This document shows, piece by piece, positions 26,206-35,547 of a stretch of DNA of 37,167 nt. The stretch is from an uncultured Allosphingosinicella sp. Lineage in GTDB: Bacteria > Pseudomonadota > Alphaproteobacteria > Sphingomonadales > Sphingomonadaceae. Both the position numbers and the translations under genes were made by a program. The stretch spans positions 1 through 37,167 of the forward strand of contig CAKTCN010000033.1 in the NCBI GenBank assembly GCA_934539295.1, in the 5' to 3' direction. A model generated the notes under the pieces. The model saw nothing but the letters and a program-made list of their open reading frames with translations, was not told the DNA's origin and made no database searches. Each line of letters opens with the position of its first letter. The stretch's first letter is position 1.

Positions 26206-26721
26206 ATGCGCACACTCATACCCTTCGTCTTCATCGCCCTGTCCACTTCCCAGGCGACTGCGGCGCAGGCACCCACCACGCCAGCCCCTTTCCAAAACCT
26301 GGTCGCCTGTCGCCAGATCGCCGATGCGGCAGAGCGGCTTGCCTGTTTCGATCGGGAGGTGGCAGCCGTGGAAACGGCAGCCGCGCAGCGTGAAATCGTG
26401 GTCGTCGATCGCGAGAAGATCGACAATACGCGGCGTGCTACCTTCGGGCTGGCTTTGCCGCCGGGAACGGTCGTGGACGAGGACGGGAAGGCCCCGGCGA
26501 TGGACAAAGTCGAAGCTCGGGTCAAAACCGCTTCGCAAGTCGGCTACGGAAAATGGGCAATCGAACTCGATAACGGCGCACGTTGGATCCAGATCGATTC
26601 CAGGAAACTGACAAGCGAGCCGAGACCGGGCCACAGCGTGACCATTCGTCGAGCAGCGATGGGCTCCTACCTCGCCAACATCGACGGGCAGACCGCCATC
26701 CGCGTGCGGCGCCAGCAGTAA
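26206..26721 (+). CDS. small secreted protein with paired-cysteine motif, function unknown
   Basis: A 171-residue protein with a signal peptide (MRTLIPFVFIALSTSQATAA). Right after it comes NLVACRQIADAAERLACFD, with Cys35 and Cys47 spaced for a disulphide; this C-x11-C pattern is common at the N-terminus of periplasmic proteins of unknown role. The C-terminal half (GYGKWAIELDNGARWIQ, then PRPGHSVTIRRAAMGSYLA) looks like a small beta domain. It should be periplasmic. It begins 9 bases after the oxygenase gene and is likely cotranscribed with it; a functional link is unproven. It ends 3 bases before the convergent DUF2093 gene. Confidence 0.72.
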   Translation: MRTLIPFVFIALSTSQATAAQAPTTPAPFQNLVACRQIADAAERLACFDREVAAVETAAAQREIVVVDREKIDNTRRATFGLALPPGTVVDEDGKAPAMDKVEARVKTASQVGYGKWAIELDNGARWIQIDSRKLTSEPRPGHSVTIRRAAMGSYLANIDGQTAIRVRRQQ

Positions 26722-26724
26722 GCG

Positions 26725-26913
26725 TTAGCCCCGCGCCGCCACAAATGCCTTGGCGTCGGCATAAGCCTCCTGCCGCTCCACGCTCCAATAGCGAAGTTCC
26801 TCGAGCGGGATGGCCTGACCGGTAACCGCGCAGGCGACGTGGTCGCCGGGGCTCAGCACGCGGAAGGTGCCGTCGAGATAGTGGAGCTTCGCGGCGCGGC
26901 CGCGGTTCGACAT
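26725..26913 (-). CDS. DUF2093 domain protein
   Basis: A 62-residue cytoplasmic protein beginning MSNRGRAAKLHYLDGTFRVL, with the DUF2093 core SPGDHVACAVTGQAIPLEEL and RYWSVERQEAY. Function is unknown. The family is alphaproteobacterial and is usually encoded next to xseA, as here (20 bases downstream of it on the same strand). ATG at 26913 is chosen over a GTG two codons upstream. Confidence 0.85.
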   Translation of the reverse strand: MSNRGRAAKLHYLDGTFRVLSPGDHVACAVTGQAIPLEELRYWSVERQEAYADAKAFVAARG

Positions 26914-26933
26914 CAGCACTGATTATCGTCCTG

Positions 26934-28304
26934 TCACAAGAGCTTGGGCTGATCGGGCCCGCGTGCCGGATAGGCGGTTCGGCGCGGGCGCTCAACCCCG
27001 GACGCGGTTGTGGCATCCACCGCGCCATCGTTGAAGTGAAGGCGCAACCGTCCCGCATCACGGGCGGCAGCGGCCGACACCAAAGTGCGGCCATCCGCGC
27101 TTTCGACGCGGGCGTAGCCGCGTTCGAGAGGCTTGTTCGGGTGCGCAAGTTCGGCGATCCGCCACAGCGATTGCAGCCGCTCGCGGCCGCGACGAAGCGT
27201 GAAGTCAAGCAACGATGGCCGGATCGCACCCGCAGCCCTTCCGAGATCCGCGCGGGCGTGGCCGAGCCGGGCGCCGAGCGCGCGTGGCAGCCTATCCGAC
27301 AGTTCGTCCAGCTTCTGCCGCTGCGGCGCGAGCAGCGCCTCACGAGCAGGAAAGTGGCGCAGCAGAGTGGCGAGCTGTTCCGACGCCCGGTCGCGCGAGC
27401 GGTTGGTGCAACGCTCTGCCCGGGCACCAAGCTCGCGGACATGGGCGAGCAGGTCGGCGCGCACTGGGACTGCCATCTCGGCCGCGGCAGTGGGCGTGGG
27501 CGCACGCATGTCGGCGGCGAAGTCGCAGAGCGACGTGTCCGTTTCATGCCCCACAGCCGAGATGATCGGGATCGAGCAGTCGGCGACGGCACGGACCACC
27601 ACTTCTTCGTTAAAGGCCCACAAATCCTCGATCGAGCCGCCGCCCCGCGCGACGATGATGAGATCGGGACGCCCCTCGTCCATCGCATCGAAGCCGCGGA
27701 TCGCCGCCGCCACCTTCTCGGCAGCACCCTCGCCCTGCACCGGCACGGGCCACAGCTTCACATGACTCGGGCAACGATCGGCCAAGCGATGAAGGATGTC
27801 GCGGATCACCGCGCCGGTGGGCGAGGTCACCACGCCAATGGTGCGGGGCATGAAGGGCAGGCGCTTCTTGCGCTCCTGGTCGAACAAGCCCTCGGCAGCC
27901 AGCGCGCGGCGGCGCTTGTCGAGCAGTGCCATCAACGCGCCCTGCCCGGCCAGTTCCAGCCGGTCGATCACGATCTGATAGCGCGAGCGGCCCGGATAGG
28001 TGGTGAGCTTGCCGGTGGCGACCACCTCCAGCCCATCCTCCGGCCGAAAACGCAAGGCTCCGGACGTCGCCTTCCACAACACGCCGTCGATCACCGCCTT
28101 GTCGTCCTTCAGGCACAGATAGCAGTGGCCAGAGCTCGCCCGCTTCCACCCCGAAATCTCGCCGCGCACGCGAACGTGGCCGAACGCGTCCTCGACCGTG
28201 CGCTTCAGCGACATGGACAGTTCGGACACGCTCTGCGCTGGTGCGTTGTCGCCGGGCGCCTGCGATGCTAGCAGCCCGGGCTCGAACGAAGGGGGAAAGC
28301 TCAT
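26934..28304 (-). CDS. xseA: exodeoxyribonuclease VII large subunit
   Basis: The 456-residue subunit of the ATP-independent single-strand exonuclease used in mismatch and recombination repair. An OB-fold ([40 protein letters not shown]) is followed by the catalytic domain with [34 protein letters not shown] and [20 protein letters not shown]. The small subunit XseB is not in the window. The start ATG (28304-28302) shares the CATG with the purD start on the other strand, and its AGGA ribosome site lies inside purD. DUF2093 follows. Confidence 0.95.
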   Translation of the reverse strand: MSFPPSFEPGLLASQAPGDNAPAQSVSELSMSLKRTVEDAFGHVRVRGEISGWKRASSGHCYLCLKDDKAVIDGVLWKATSGALRFRPEDGLEVVATGKLTTYPGRSRYQIVIDRLELAGQGALMALLDKRRRALAAEGLFDQERKKRLPFMPRTIGVVTSPTGAVIRDILHRLADRCPSHVKLWPVPVQGEGAAEKVAAAIRGFDAMDEGRPDLIIVARGGGSIEDLWAFNEEVVVRAVADCSIPIISAVGHETDTSLCDFAADMRAPTPTAAAEMAVPVRADLLAHVRELGARAERCTNRSRDRASEQLATLLRHFPAREALLAPQRQKLDELSDRLPRALGARLGHARADLGRAAGAIRPSLLDFTLRRGRERLQSLWRIAELAHPNKPLERGYARVESADGRTLVSAAAARDAGRLRLHFNDGAVDATTASGVERPRRTAYPARGPDQPKLL

Positions 28305-29583
28305 GAATGTCCTGCTGATTGGGTCGGGCGGCCGCGAGCATGCCCTTGCCTGGAAGATCGCACAATCGCCCCTGCTAGATAGGCTTTATGCAGCGCCCGG
28401 CAATCCGGGGATCGCACGCCATGCCGAATTGGTTGGACTTGACGCGACGGATCACTCCGCGGTGATCGCATTCGTTCGAGAGCATGGCGTGAAGCTGGTC
28501 GTAATCGGGCCGGAGGCGCCGCTGGTCGACGGGCTGGGCGACAGCCTGCGCGCGGTCGGGATCGCCGTGTTCGGGCCAAACCGCCTGCCCGCGCAGCTCG
28601 AGGGTTCGAAGGGCTTCACCAAGGATTTGTGCACGAGAGCCGGCATTCCGACCGCGGCTTATGTGCGCGTAAGCGACCGCTCGGCGGCCGAGCAGGCGCT
28701 CACCGGCTTCTCCCTGCCGGTGGTCATCAAGGCCGACGGCCTCGCCGCCGGCAAGGGCGTGATCATTGCCGAAACGGAGGCGGACGTCGCCGCCGCGCTC
28801 GATACCATGTTCGACGGCGGCTTCGGCGCGGCCGGGGAGAGCCTGGTCATCGAGGAGTTCATGACCGGCGAGGAAGCGAGCTTCTTCGCCATCACCGACG
28901 GCAGCGCGATCGTGCCGTTCGGCTCGGCGCAGGACCACAAGCGCGTCGGCGACGGCGACACGGGATCCAATACCGGCGGCATGGGCGCGTACAGCCCCGC
29001 ACCGGTGCTTACGCCGGCGCTGGAACGGCAGGTCATGGACGAGATCGTGGCGCCGACCGTCAGGGCCATGGCAGCAGAGGGGATGCCTTATTCGGGCGTG
29101 CTTTATGCGGGGCTGATGCTGACGGCTGACGGCCCCAAGCTGATCGAATATAATGCGCGCTTCGGCGACCCCGAATGCCAGGTGCTGATGGCGCGGCTGG
29201 ACAGCGACGTCCTGCCGCTGCTCCTCGCCACGGCCGAGGGACGATTGGGCGAGGCAGACCCGCCGCGGTTCAGCGAAGGAACCGCGCTGACCGTCATCAT
29301 GGCGGCGCGCGGCTATCCCGGCACCCCCGAAAAGGGAGGCAGCATCGCCGGCATCGAGGCGGCCGAAGCGCAAGGCGCCACCGTCTTCCACGCCGGAACG
29401 AGGATGGAGGGCGCGACACTGGTCGCAGCCGGCGGTCGCGTGCTGGCCGTGACGGCCGCGGGTGCGACGGTCACGGAGGCGCAGCGGGCGGCCTATGCGG
29501 CACTCGACCTCATCGACTTCCCCACGGGCTTCTGCCGCCGTGACATCGGCTGGCGCGAGGTCGCGCGCGAGGCGGAAGGCTGA
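28303..29583 (+). CDS. purD: phosphoribosylamine-glycine ligase (GAR synthetase)
   Basis: The 426-residue ATP-grasp enzyme joins 5-phosphoribosylamine and glycine in purine synthesis. It starts with the family-typical [18 protein letters not shown]. Then come [13 protein letters not shown], the ATP-grasp loop [36 protein letters not shown] and [24 protein letters not shown] lies just before the ATG and fixes the start. The ATG overlaps the xseA start on the opposite strand. It consumes glycine, linking it in metabolism to the gcv genes further right. Confidence 0.97.
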   Translation: MNVLLIGSGGREHALAWKIAQSPLLDRLYAAPGNPGIARHAELVGLDATDHSAVIAFVREHGVKLVVIGPEAPLVDGLGDSLRAVGIAVFGPNRLPAQLEGSKGFTKDLCTRAGIPTAAYVRVSDRSAAEQALTGFSLPVVIKADGLAAGKGVIIAETEADVAAALDTMFDGGFGAAGESLVIEEFMTGEEASFFAITDGSAIVPFGSAQDHKRVGDGDTGSNTGGMGAYSPAPVLTPALERQVMDEIVAPTVRAMAAEGMPYSGVLYAGLMLTADGPKLIEYNARFGDPECQVLMARLDSDVLPLLLATAEGRLGEADPPRFSEGTALTVIMAARGYPGTPEKGGSIAGIEAAEAQGATVFHAGTRMEGATLVAAGGRVLAVTAAGATVTEAQRAAYAALDLIDFPTGFCRRDIGWREVAREAEG

Positions 29584-29649
29584 ACGGACGAGGCCACCGA
29601 ACTGGACAGGCACGGTCCAGCCGATAAGGTGAAAGCGAGGAGAGAGCTG

Positions 29650-30081
29650 ATGTCGCGCTGGCCCAAATTCCTGATCGGCATGGTCGCCGTGCTCGCGATC
29701 GGCGCCATCCACCATGGCCCGCTGGGCGGCGGCAAGCGGTTCGTCGATGCCCTCGACGCGCGTGCGGAGCGCCGCTTGTCGGTCGTCGATCTGCCGGGCG
29801 TCACGGCCAGGTTCGGGCGCGAGCCGCTGTCGCGCACCGCCACGCTGGCGGGCGAGGCGAACCAGTTTCAGCGCGACGGGCTCGGCAGCTTCCCGGGCCT
29901 CGACGAACGCATCGAAACCATCCCCGGCGCGGGCGGCATCCACTGGGCCGGCGAGCCTGCACCCTTCACCCTGCCGCTGATCGTGGAAACACTGCTTCAG
30001 CTGACCGCCGCCTATCTTGTCGGCTTTCTGATCGGCCGGCTCTGGTTCGGCCGCAGGAAGCGGACCAGCTTCCTGGACTAA
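29650..30081 (+). CDS. two-TM membrane protein, function unknown
   Basis: A 143-residue protein with one N-terminal hydrophobic helix (FLIGMVAVLAIGAI) and one near the C-terminus (about 112-130, LLQLTAAYLVGFLIG), ending in a basic tail GRRKRTSFLD. Between them lies a soluble part of about 85 residues with RRLSVVDLPGVTARFGREPL, probably periplasmic. I do not recognise the family. GAGGAG precedes the ATG at 29650. It lies 66 bases after purD and 17 bases before the HHH protein gene, with which it probably forms an operon. Confidence 0.7.
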   Translation: MSRWPKFLIGMVAVLAIGAIHHGPLGGGKRFVDALDARAERRLSVVDLPGVTARFGREPLSRTATLAGEANQFQRDGLGSFPGLDERIETIPGAGGIHWAGEPAPFTLPLIVETLLQLTAAYLVGFLIGRLWFGRRKRTSFLD

Positions 30082-30098
30082 GAGGAAAACAGCATCAC

Positions 30099-30650
30099 AT
30101 GATGGAGCTTGCACAGGCCAATTACGTCGTCATCGTCATCGCCTTGCTGATCGGTATAGCGGTCGCCTGGCTGCTGTTCGCGCGGTCGCACAAGACTGCG
30201 GTGCGGATCGAAAGCGACACGTCGGCACGCTCGACGCTGATGGACACGCCCACTTTCCAGGTGCCTGAAGCCGATCCGGTGCCGGCACGTCCGCTCGACA
30301 CGCACGAAGGCAACAGCATCGTCGACGAAGGCGCCGCCGCGGCGACCGATGTCTATGGCGAGATCCTGGGCGCACAGGCGCACCGCGAACTGCCCGGCGC
30401 CGAAGCTGCGCCCGACCGGCTGGAGACGATGAAGGGCGTGGGCCCCAAATTCGTCGCCAAGCTGAACGAACTCGGCATTACCCGCTTCGAACAGCTTGCA
30501 GCGCTGACGCCGGGCGAACTGACCGCACTCGACGAGCGCATGGGTGCGTTCAGGGGGCGGCTGGAGCGTGATCGTGTCGCAGAGCAGGCCGGCTATCTGG
30601 CGCGTGGCGATCGCGAAGGCTTCGAGGCGATCTTCGGCAAGCTCGGGTGA
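30099..30650 (+). CDS. membrane-anchored helix-hairpin-helix protein
   Basis: A 183-residue protein with an N-terminal transmembrane helix (residues 8-28, YVVIVIALLIGIAVAWLLFA). A low-complexity acidic linker follows, then a C-terminal helix-hairpin-helix region (about 106-160: RLETMKGVGPKFVAKLNELG, ITRFEQLAALTPGEL). Such modules are annotated as predicted 5' DNA nuclease or flap-endonuclease-like, but no nuclease active site is visible here; the domain may only bind DNA or a protein. GAGG lies upstream of the ATGATG start; either ATG could be used. Confidence 0.75.
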   Translation: MMELAQANYVVIVIALLIGIAVAWLLFARSHKTAVRIESDTSARSTLMDTPTFQVPEADPVPARPLDTHEGNSIVDEGAAAATDVYGEILGAQAHRELPGAEAAPDRLETMKGVGPKFVAKLNELGITRFEQLAALTPGELTALDERMGAFRGRLERDRVAEQAGYLARGDREGFEAIFGKLG

Positions 30651-30673
30651 AAAGTAAGTTCACGTAAAGCAAA

Positions 30674-30760
30674 CCGTTCGGACTGATCCTGTCGAAGTCC
30701 GCCCCTTCTTTCCAGCACCCTGGAGCGAGGAGCGGCCTTCGACAAGCTCGGGCCGAACGG
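30674..30760. repeat. imperfect inverted repeat, CCGTTCGG ... TGTCGAAG type
   Basis: CCGTTCGGACTGATCCTGTC begins the left arm (30674-30701), and the right arm (30733-30760) ends GGGCCGAACGG. Over 28 bases the arms match except for a handful of positions. CTTCGACAAGCTCGGG in the right arm is a widespread sphingomonad intergenic sequence. It lies between the HHH protein gene and the entericidin-like gene. Confidence 0.65.
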
Positions 30761-30769
30761 CCGTCGACG

Positions 30770-30886
30770 TCAATCCACCGCGTCGGGCACGGACGAGATG
30801 TCTTCGCCGACGCCGCGGATCGTGTTGCAGGCGGCGGTGGCGAGGCTGCCGGTAAGCAGCAGGACGGTGAGAAGCTTACGAACCAT
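30770..30886 (-). CDS. entericidin A/B-like lipopeptide
   Basis: A 38-residue peptide starting MVRKLLTVLLLTGSLATAAC, with a lipoprotein signal ending in TAAC (Cys20), followed by NTIRGVGEDISSVPDAVD. The short mature part after the Cys, with the N-T-hydrophobic-x-G-x-G-x-D pattern, is that of the EcnA/EcnB antidote/toxin lipoprotein family. GGAG precedes the ATG at 30886. It is shorter than most gene-calling cut-offs. It would sit in the outer or inner membrane. No second entericidin gene is adjacent, so a toxin-antidote pair is not supported. It follows gcvPB on the same strand, after a strong hairpin. Confidence 0.78.
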   Translation of the reverse strand: MVRKLLTVLLLTGSLATAACNTIRGVGEDISSVPDAVD

Positions 30887-30926
30887 GAGCGTTACTCCAT
30901 CGGCGTTACGATGGAGGCCCTAACCT

Positions 30927-30957
30927 GTGTAAGCGCCGGCGGTTCCGGCGCTTACAC
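30927..30957 (-). terminator. perfect 13-bp hairpin after gcvPB
   Basis: GTGTAAGCGCCGG (30927-30939) and CCGGCGCTTACAC (30945-30957) are exact complements around a 5-base loop, 5 bases after the gcvPB stop. No T-run follows on either strand, so it may be a Rho-assisted end or mRNA-stabilising structure rather than a classic intrinsic terminator. It separates the gcv operon from the entericidin-like gene. Confidence 0.55.
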
Positions 30958-30962
30958 GAAGC

Positions 30963-32534
30963 TCAGCGCCCGGCCACCAGCTTGGGCTTGCGCGCCGCCG
31001 CCGTTTCGTCGAGCCTGCGTCGCGGCGCGAAGACCGGCGCGGCCTTCAGCGCAGCGTCACCGGCCTTAGCCCGCTCCGCCACCGAACGCAGCGCACCGAT
31101 GAACTGGTCGAGCGCGGCCTTGCTCTCGGTCTCGGTCGGCTCCACCAGCATCGCGCCGTGGACGACCAGCGGGAAATAGACCGTCATCGGGTGGAAACCC
31201 TCGTCGATCAGCCCCTTTGCGACATCGAGCGTCGAGAAGCCGTCGGGGAAGCCCGCGTCGGAGAACAGGGCCTCGTGCATGCACGGCCCCGACGGCCCGA
31301 ACGGCGCGTCGAGCACATCCTCCAGGCTGCGCAGGATGTAATTGGCGTTGAGCACCGCATCCTCGGCGACCTGCTTCAATCCATCCGCACCGTGGCTGAG
31401 GATATAGGTCAGCGCGCGGGTGAACATGCCCATCTGGCCATGGAAAGCGACCATGCGGCCGAAGCTGTCCACCTTGCCGTCGAAATGCTCGCGCGAGAAT
31501 TCCTCTGCATTGCCCTCTTCGATGAGGTGGACATGCCCGTCCTTGGTCCGCGCCGTGTAGGGCAGCGGGCCGAACGGCGCCAAAGCCTCCGACAGCACCA
31601 CCGGCCCGGAGCCGGGGCCACCACCGCCATGCGGGGTGGAGAAGGTCTTGTGGAGGTTGATGTGCATCGCGTCGATGCCGAGATCGCCCGGACGCACGCG
31701 GCCGACGATGGCGTTGAAATTGGCGCCGTCGCAGTAAACATAGCCGCCCGCTTCATGCACCGCGTCCGAGATGACCTTCATGTCACACTCGAACAGACCG
31801 CAGGTGTTGGGATTGGTGATCATCACGCCGGCGACGTCCGGCCCGAGCCGCGCCTTGAGTGCTTCGGTATCGACGCGGCCCTCGGCGGTGGCGGGAATGT
31901 CCTCGACAGTGAAGCCGGCAAAGGCAGCGGTGGCCGGGTTGGTGCCGTGCGCGCTCTCGGGCACCAGCAGCACCTTGCGATGCCCTTCGCCGCGCGCTTC
32001 CAGCGCCGCCTTGATGCACAGGATGCCGCACAATTCGCCATGCGCACCCGCCTTGGGACTCATCGCCACGGCGTGCATGCCGGTGAGGTCGATCAGCCAG
32101 AAGGCCAGTTCGTTGATGACGCCCAGCGCACCCTGCACTGTGTCCACCGGCGCCAGCGGATGCACGTCGGCAAAGCCCGGCAGCCGCGCCATCCGCTCGT
32201 TGAGGCGCGGATTGTGCTTCATGGTGCAGGACCCCAGCGGGAACAGACCGAGGTCGATCGCGTAATTCTGACGCGACAGGCGGGTATAGTGCCGCACCGC
32301 CTCCGGCTCCGACAGGCCGGGCAGGTCGACCGGCTCGCTGCGGGCGAGATTGCCGAGCCGCGAAGTGCCCGTAGGCGCCTCTCCGAAGTCCACACCCGTC
32401 GTCTCGCGCGTGCCGATCTCGAACAACAAAGGCTCTTCCAGCATCAGCGCGCGATTGCCGGTGAAGGTAAGCGCGCCCTCGCCGGCACCGGCTACGGACA
32501 TTTCGGGCCTCCATCCGCTCTGGTTGATCGTCAT
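30963..32534 (-). CDS. gcvPB: glycine dehydrogenase (decarboxylating) subunit 2
   Basis: The 523-residue C-terminal half of the split P-protein of the glycine cleavage system, carrying the PLP site: [20 protein letters not shown] with the Schiff-base Lys296. [20 protein letters not shown] and NPNTCGLFE are further family segments. It works with GcvPA to decarboxylate glycine and pass the aminomethyl group to lipoylated GcvH. The start overlaps the gcvPA stop (ATGA at 32531-32534), so the subunits are translationally coupled. Confidence 0.97.
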   Translation of the reverse strand: MTINQSGWRPEMSVAGAGEGALTFTGNRALMLEEPLLFEIGTRETTGVDFGEAPTGTSRLGNLARSEPVDLPGLSEPEAVRHYTRLSRQNYAIDLGLFPLGSCTMKHNPRLNERMARLPGFADVHPLAPVDTVQGALGVINELAFWLIDLTGMHAVAMSPKAGAHGELCGILCIKAALEARGEGHRKVLLVPESAHGTNPATAAFAGFTVEDIPATAEGRVDTEALKARLGPDVAGVMITNPNTCGLFECDMKVISDAVHEAGGYVYCDGANFNAIVGRVRPGDLGIDAMHINLHKTFSTPHGGGGPGSGPVVLSEALAPFGPLPYTARTKDGHVHLIEEGNAEEFSREHFDGKVDSFGRMVAFHGQMGMFTRALTYILSHGADGLKQVAEDAVLNANYILRSLEDVLDAPFGPSGPCMHEALFSDAGFPDGFSTLDVAKGLIDEGFHPMTVYFPLVVHGAMLVEPTETESKAALDQFIGALRSVAERAKAGDAALKAAPVFAPRRRLDETAAARKPKLVAGR

Positions 32535-33892
32535 GCCAGCACCTCCCCAAGGGCGTTCGCAAGGGTTTCCACATCCTCCGGCGGAGTCGTCTCGGTGACC
32601 GCGACGACCAGGCCGTTGCCGAGCTCCGGCGCCTCCGGATAGAGCCGGCCGAGCGACACGCCGGCCAGGATGCGCTGCTCGGCAAGCTGGCGCACGACAG
32701 GGCGCGCTTCCTTGCTGAGGCGCAGGGTGAATTCATTGAAGAAGGTCGGCGTCACCAGTTCGACACCCGGCACCTGCGACAGCCGGTCGGCGGCTGCGCT
32801 GGCGGCGAGGTGGTTGATCTCCGCAAGCTGCCGCAGTCCCTTCTCGCCCAGCAGGGTCATGTGGATCGAGAAAGCCAGCGCGCACAGGCCCGAATTGGTG
32901 CAGATGTTGGACGTCGCCTTCTCGCGCCGGATATGCTGCTCGCGGGTCGACAGCGTCAGCACGAAACCGCGCTTGCCATCCGCGTCCACCGTCTCGCCGC
33001 ACAGGCGGCCGGGCATCTGGCGGACATATTTGTCCTTGCACCCGAACAGGCCCAGGTAAGGCCCGCCGAACTGGAGGCCGACGCCGATCGACTGACCCTC
33101 GCCCACCACGATGTCCGCGCCCATCTCGCCCGGCGATCGGATCGCGCCGAGCGCCACCGGCTCGGTCACCACCGCGACCAGCAGAGCGCCCTTGGCATGG
33201 GCCGCCTCGGCCAGCTCCGACAGGTCGCCGATGTGGCCGAGGATGTCGGGATATTGCACCACCACGCACGACGTCTCGCCGTCGATCGCATCCAGCAGGC
33301 GCTGGGTGTCGGGATCGGGGCCGAGTTCCGGCAAGGCGGTGTCGAGCGTGTCGCCCGTATATTTCGCCATCGTCCTGGCGACCGACACATAATGCGGGTG
33401 GAGGCCCGACGAGAGCACCGCCTTGGTCCGCTTGGTGATCCGCCGCGCCATGCCGATCGCTTCCCAGCAGGCGGTCGATCCGTCATACATGCTTGCGTTG
33501 GCGACATCGGTGCCGAGCAGGCGCGCGACCTGCGTCTGGAACTCGAACAGCATCTGCAGCGTGCCCTGCGCGATTTCCGGCTGGTAGGGCGTATAGGCGG
33601 TCAGGAACTCGCCGCGCTGGATCAGGTGATCCACGGACGCGGGAATGTGATGGCGATACGCTCCACAGCCGAGGAAGAAGCCTTTCGCCTCACCCGCCGA
33701 AAGGTTCTGCCGAGCGAGTGCCGACATGTGCCGCTCGACCGCCATTTCGGAGGCATGGTTGGGCAGCCCGGCGATGGGGCCGGTCAGCCGCGCCGCTTCG
33801 GGCACATCCACGAACAGGTCGTCGATCGACGAAGCGCCGACCTTGGCGAGCATCGCCGTCCGATCGGCGGGGGTGAGGGGCAAATAGCGCAT
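32531..33892 (-). CDS. gcvPA: glycine dehydrogenase (decarboxylating) subunit 1
   Basis: The 453-residue N-terminal half of the split P-protein, starting [19 protein letters not shown]. Family segments include [38 protein letters not shown] and [15 protein letters not shown]. The fold matches the PLP-enzyme scaffold, but the PLP lysine is in GcvPB. A palindromic repeat separates it from gcvH. The ATGA overlap with gcvPB supports a stoichiometric pair. Confidence 0.96.
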   Translation of the reverse strand: MRYLPLTPADRTAMLAKVGASSIDDLFVDVPEAARLTGPIAGLPNHASEMAVERHMSALARQNLSAGEAKGFFLGCGAYRHHIPASVDHLIQRGEFLTAYTPYQPEIAQGTLQMLFEFQTQVARLLGTDVANASMYDGSTACWEAIGMARRITKRTKAVLSSGLHPHYVSVARTMAKYTGDTLDTALPELGPDPDTQRLLDAIDGETSCVVVQYPDILGHIGDLSELAEAAHAKGALLVAVVTEPVALGAIRSPGEMGADIVVGEGQSIGVGLQFGGPYLGLFGCKDKYVRQMPGRLCGETVDADGKRGFVLTLSTREQHIRREKATSNICTNSGLCALAFSIHMTLLGEKGLRQLAEINHLAASAAADRLSQVPGVELVTPTFFNEFTLRLSKEARPVVRQLAEQRILAGVSLGRLYPEAPELGNGLVVAVTETTPPEDVETLANALGEVLA

Positions 33893-33903
33893 ATGCTGTC
33901 CTT

Positions 33904-33995
33904 CTCCCCTCCCGCTTGCGGGAGGGGTCGGGGGTGGGCTTATTGAGAGGTCGGCTACAGGCCCACCCCTAGCCCCTCCCGCAAGCGGGAGGGGG
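33904..33995. repeat. paired C-rich hairpins forming a larger palindrome
   Basis: Two perfect hairpins, each with arms of 10 bases (CCCCTCCCGC and GCGGGAGGGG), occupy 33906-33927 and 33973-33994. Between them GGGGTGGGC (33931-33939) and GCCCACCCC (33961-33969) pair, so the whole stretch folds back on itself. It lies inside the gcv operon between gcvH and gcvPA. It could modulate the ratio of the two gene products by pausing or stabilising RNA, which is inference. Confidence 0.85.
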
Positions 33996-33997
33996 AT

Positions 33998-34369
33998 TTA
34001 GAGCTTGGCTACGAAGTCCTGATACTTGGCTTCGTCCATCAGGCTCTCGATCTCGCTCGGCTCCGACAGGGTGAGCTTGAAGAACCAGCCCTCGCCTTCC
34101 GGATCCTCGTTCACCAGCGCGGGATTGTCGGCGAGCGCAGGATTGCCCTCGACCACCGTGCCGCTGGCGGGTGTGTAGACGTCGGATGCGGCCTTGACGC
34201 TCTCGACCACGGCGGCCTCGTCGCCCTTGGACACGGCCTTGCCCTCGTTCGGCGTCTCGACGAACACGATGTCGCCGAGCTGGCCCTGCGCATAATCGGT
34301 GATGCCGACGGTGGCGGTGTCGCCGTCGACCTCGATCCATTCATGGTCTTCGGTGAAATAGCGGCTCAT
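33998..34369 (-). CDS. gcvH: glycine cleavage system H protein
   Basis: The 123-residue lipoyl carrier starts [20 protein letters not shown] and has the lipoylation motif [12 protein letters not shown] with Lys59 as the acceptor. [18 protein letters not shown] and MDEAKYQDF are the usual C-terminal segments. It shuttles the aminomethyl group between the P and T proteins. The ATG is one base after the gcvT stop (TGACATG), and its ribosome site lies in the gcvT end. Upstream in-frame starts inside gcvT are rejected. Confidence 0.97.
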   Translation of the reverse strand: MSRYFTEDHEWIEVDGDTATVGITDYAQGQLGDIVFVETPNEGKAVSKGDEAAVVESVKAASDVYTPASGTVVEGNPALADNPALVNEDPEGEGWFFKLTLSEPSEIESLMDEAKYQDFVAKL

Positions 34370-34370
34370 G

Positions 34371-35489
34371 TCAGCTTCCCTTCCTGACGTAGCGATGGGG
34401 GACGAAGGGCATGGGCACGACCTCCGCCTGATGAACTTTTCCGCGCTGCGAGAGCGTGATGCGAGTGCCGGGCGCGGCGCTGGCGAGCGGCACATAGGCC
34501 ATGGCGATCGGCTTCTGCACGGTCGGCGCGAAGCCGCCGGAGGTGACCTTACCAACCTCGTTGCCGTCCTCATCCACTACGGCGGCACCCTCGCGCACCG
34601 GCTGGCGACCCTCGACGATCAGGCCGACGCGCTTGAGCAGCGGGCCAGCATCGCGCTCGATCATGATGCGCTCGTGCCCCGGGAACCCGCCTTCCTCGCG
34701 GCGGCGCTTCTTCAGCGCAAAGCCGAGATTGGCCGAAGCCGGCGTCGTCTCGCTGTCGAGATCATGGCCATAGAGCGGCAGGTCCGCCTCCAACCGCAGC
34801 GAGTCGCGCGCGCCGAGCCCGGTCGGCTTGACCTCCGGCTGCTCGACGAGTGCGTTGGCCAGCGCCGTCACGGCGCTTGCCGGCACGGAGATCTCGAACC
34901 CGTCCTCGCCAGTATAGCCCGAACGGCTGATCCACAGCGCTTCGCCATTCCAGTCGAACAAGGCGCCCTGCATGAACACCAGAGCGGCGACGCCCGGCAC
35001 CACCCGCTCCAGCGCCGCGACCGCCTCGGGACCCTGCAAGGCGAGCAGCGCCTGATCCTCCAGGTGCTCCAGCGTCACGCCCTGCGGCAGCCGCGCCTCC
35101 ATATGCGCGATGTCATCCCACTTGGTCGCGCCGTTGACGACCATGTAGACGCTGCCATCGTCGCGGCGCGTCAGCATGAGGTCGTCGAGAATGCCGCCAG
35201 TCTCGGCCAGCAGCAGCGAGTAGACCGGGTGCCCCGGCTTGGCGGCCTGTATGTCGGCCGGCATCATCGCTTCGAGCGCCGCCTCGACGCCTTCGCCGGT
35301 GAAGATGAGCTGTCCCATATGGCTGACGTCGAACAAGCCGGCATGCTCGCGCGTCCACAGATGCTCGGCCATGATGCCTTCATATTGCACCGGCATCGCG
35401 TAACCGGCGAACGGCACCATGCGGCCGCCGCGGGCGCGGTGCCAGGCATCGAGCGGGAGGGTGCGTGTATCCTGGTCAGTGTCGGCCAA
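34371..35489 (-). CDS. gcvT: glycine cleavage system T protein (aminomethyltransferase)
   Basis: The 372-residue enzyme moves the aminomethyl carbon from GcvH to tetrahydrofolate, giving 5,10-methylene-THF and ammonia. Features are [41 protein letters not shown] and the late [12 protein letters not shown] segment. The start is a TTG at 35489, giving MADTDQD, with GGGGAAG six to seven bases upstream; no suitable ATG is present. It is the first gene of the gcvT-H-PA-PB operon and lies directly behind a tandem glycine riboswitch. Confidence 0.95.
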   Translation of the reverse strand: MADTDQDTRTLPLDAWHRARGGRMVPFAGYAMPVQYEGIMAEHLWTREHAGLFDVSHMGQLIFTGEGVEAALEAMMPADIQAAKPGHPVYSLLLAETGGILDDLMLTRRDDGSVYMVVNGATKWDDIAHMEARLPQGVTLEHLEDQALLALQGPEAVAALERVVPGVAALVFMQGALFDWNGEALWISRSGYTGEDGFEISVPASAVTALANALVEQPEVKPTGLGARDSLRLEADLPLYGHDLDSETTPASANLGFALKKRRREEGGFPGHERIMIERDAGPLLKRVGLIVEGRQPVREGAAVVDEDGNEVGKVTSGGFAPTVQKPIAMAYVPLASAAPGTRITLSQRGKVHQAEVVPMPFVPHRYVRKGS

Positions 35490-35547
35490 TGCTCTTCCCC
35501 GTCAGATCTGCAACGACAACGAGCCGCGAAGCCCTTTGTTGTCCATT

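Noticed and set aside
28375..30114. 579-codon open frame antisense to purD and its neighbour
   Set aside because: purD is certain on the plus strand; the antisense frame is a composition artefact.
30770..30886. An entericidin toxin-antidote pair
   Set aside because: Only one such gene is present locally; the pair cannot be supported.
30927..30957. Calling this hairpin a certain intrinsic terminator
   Set aside because: The stem is perfect but no T-run follows on either strand, so it is listed only with moderate confidence.
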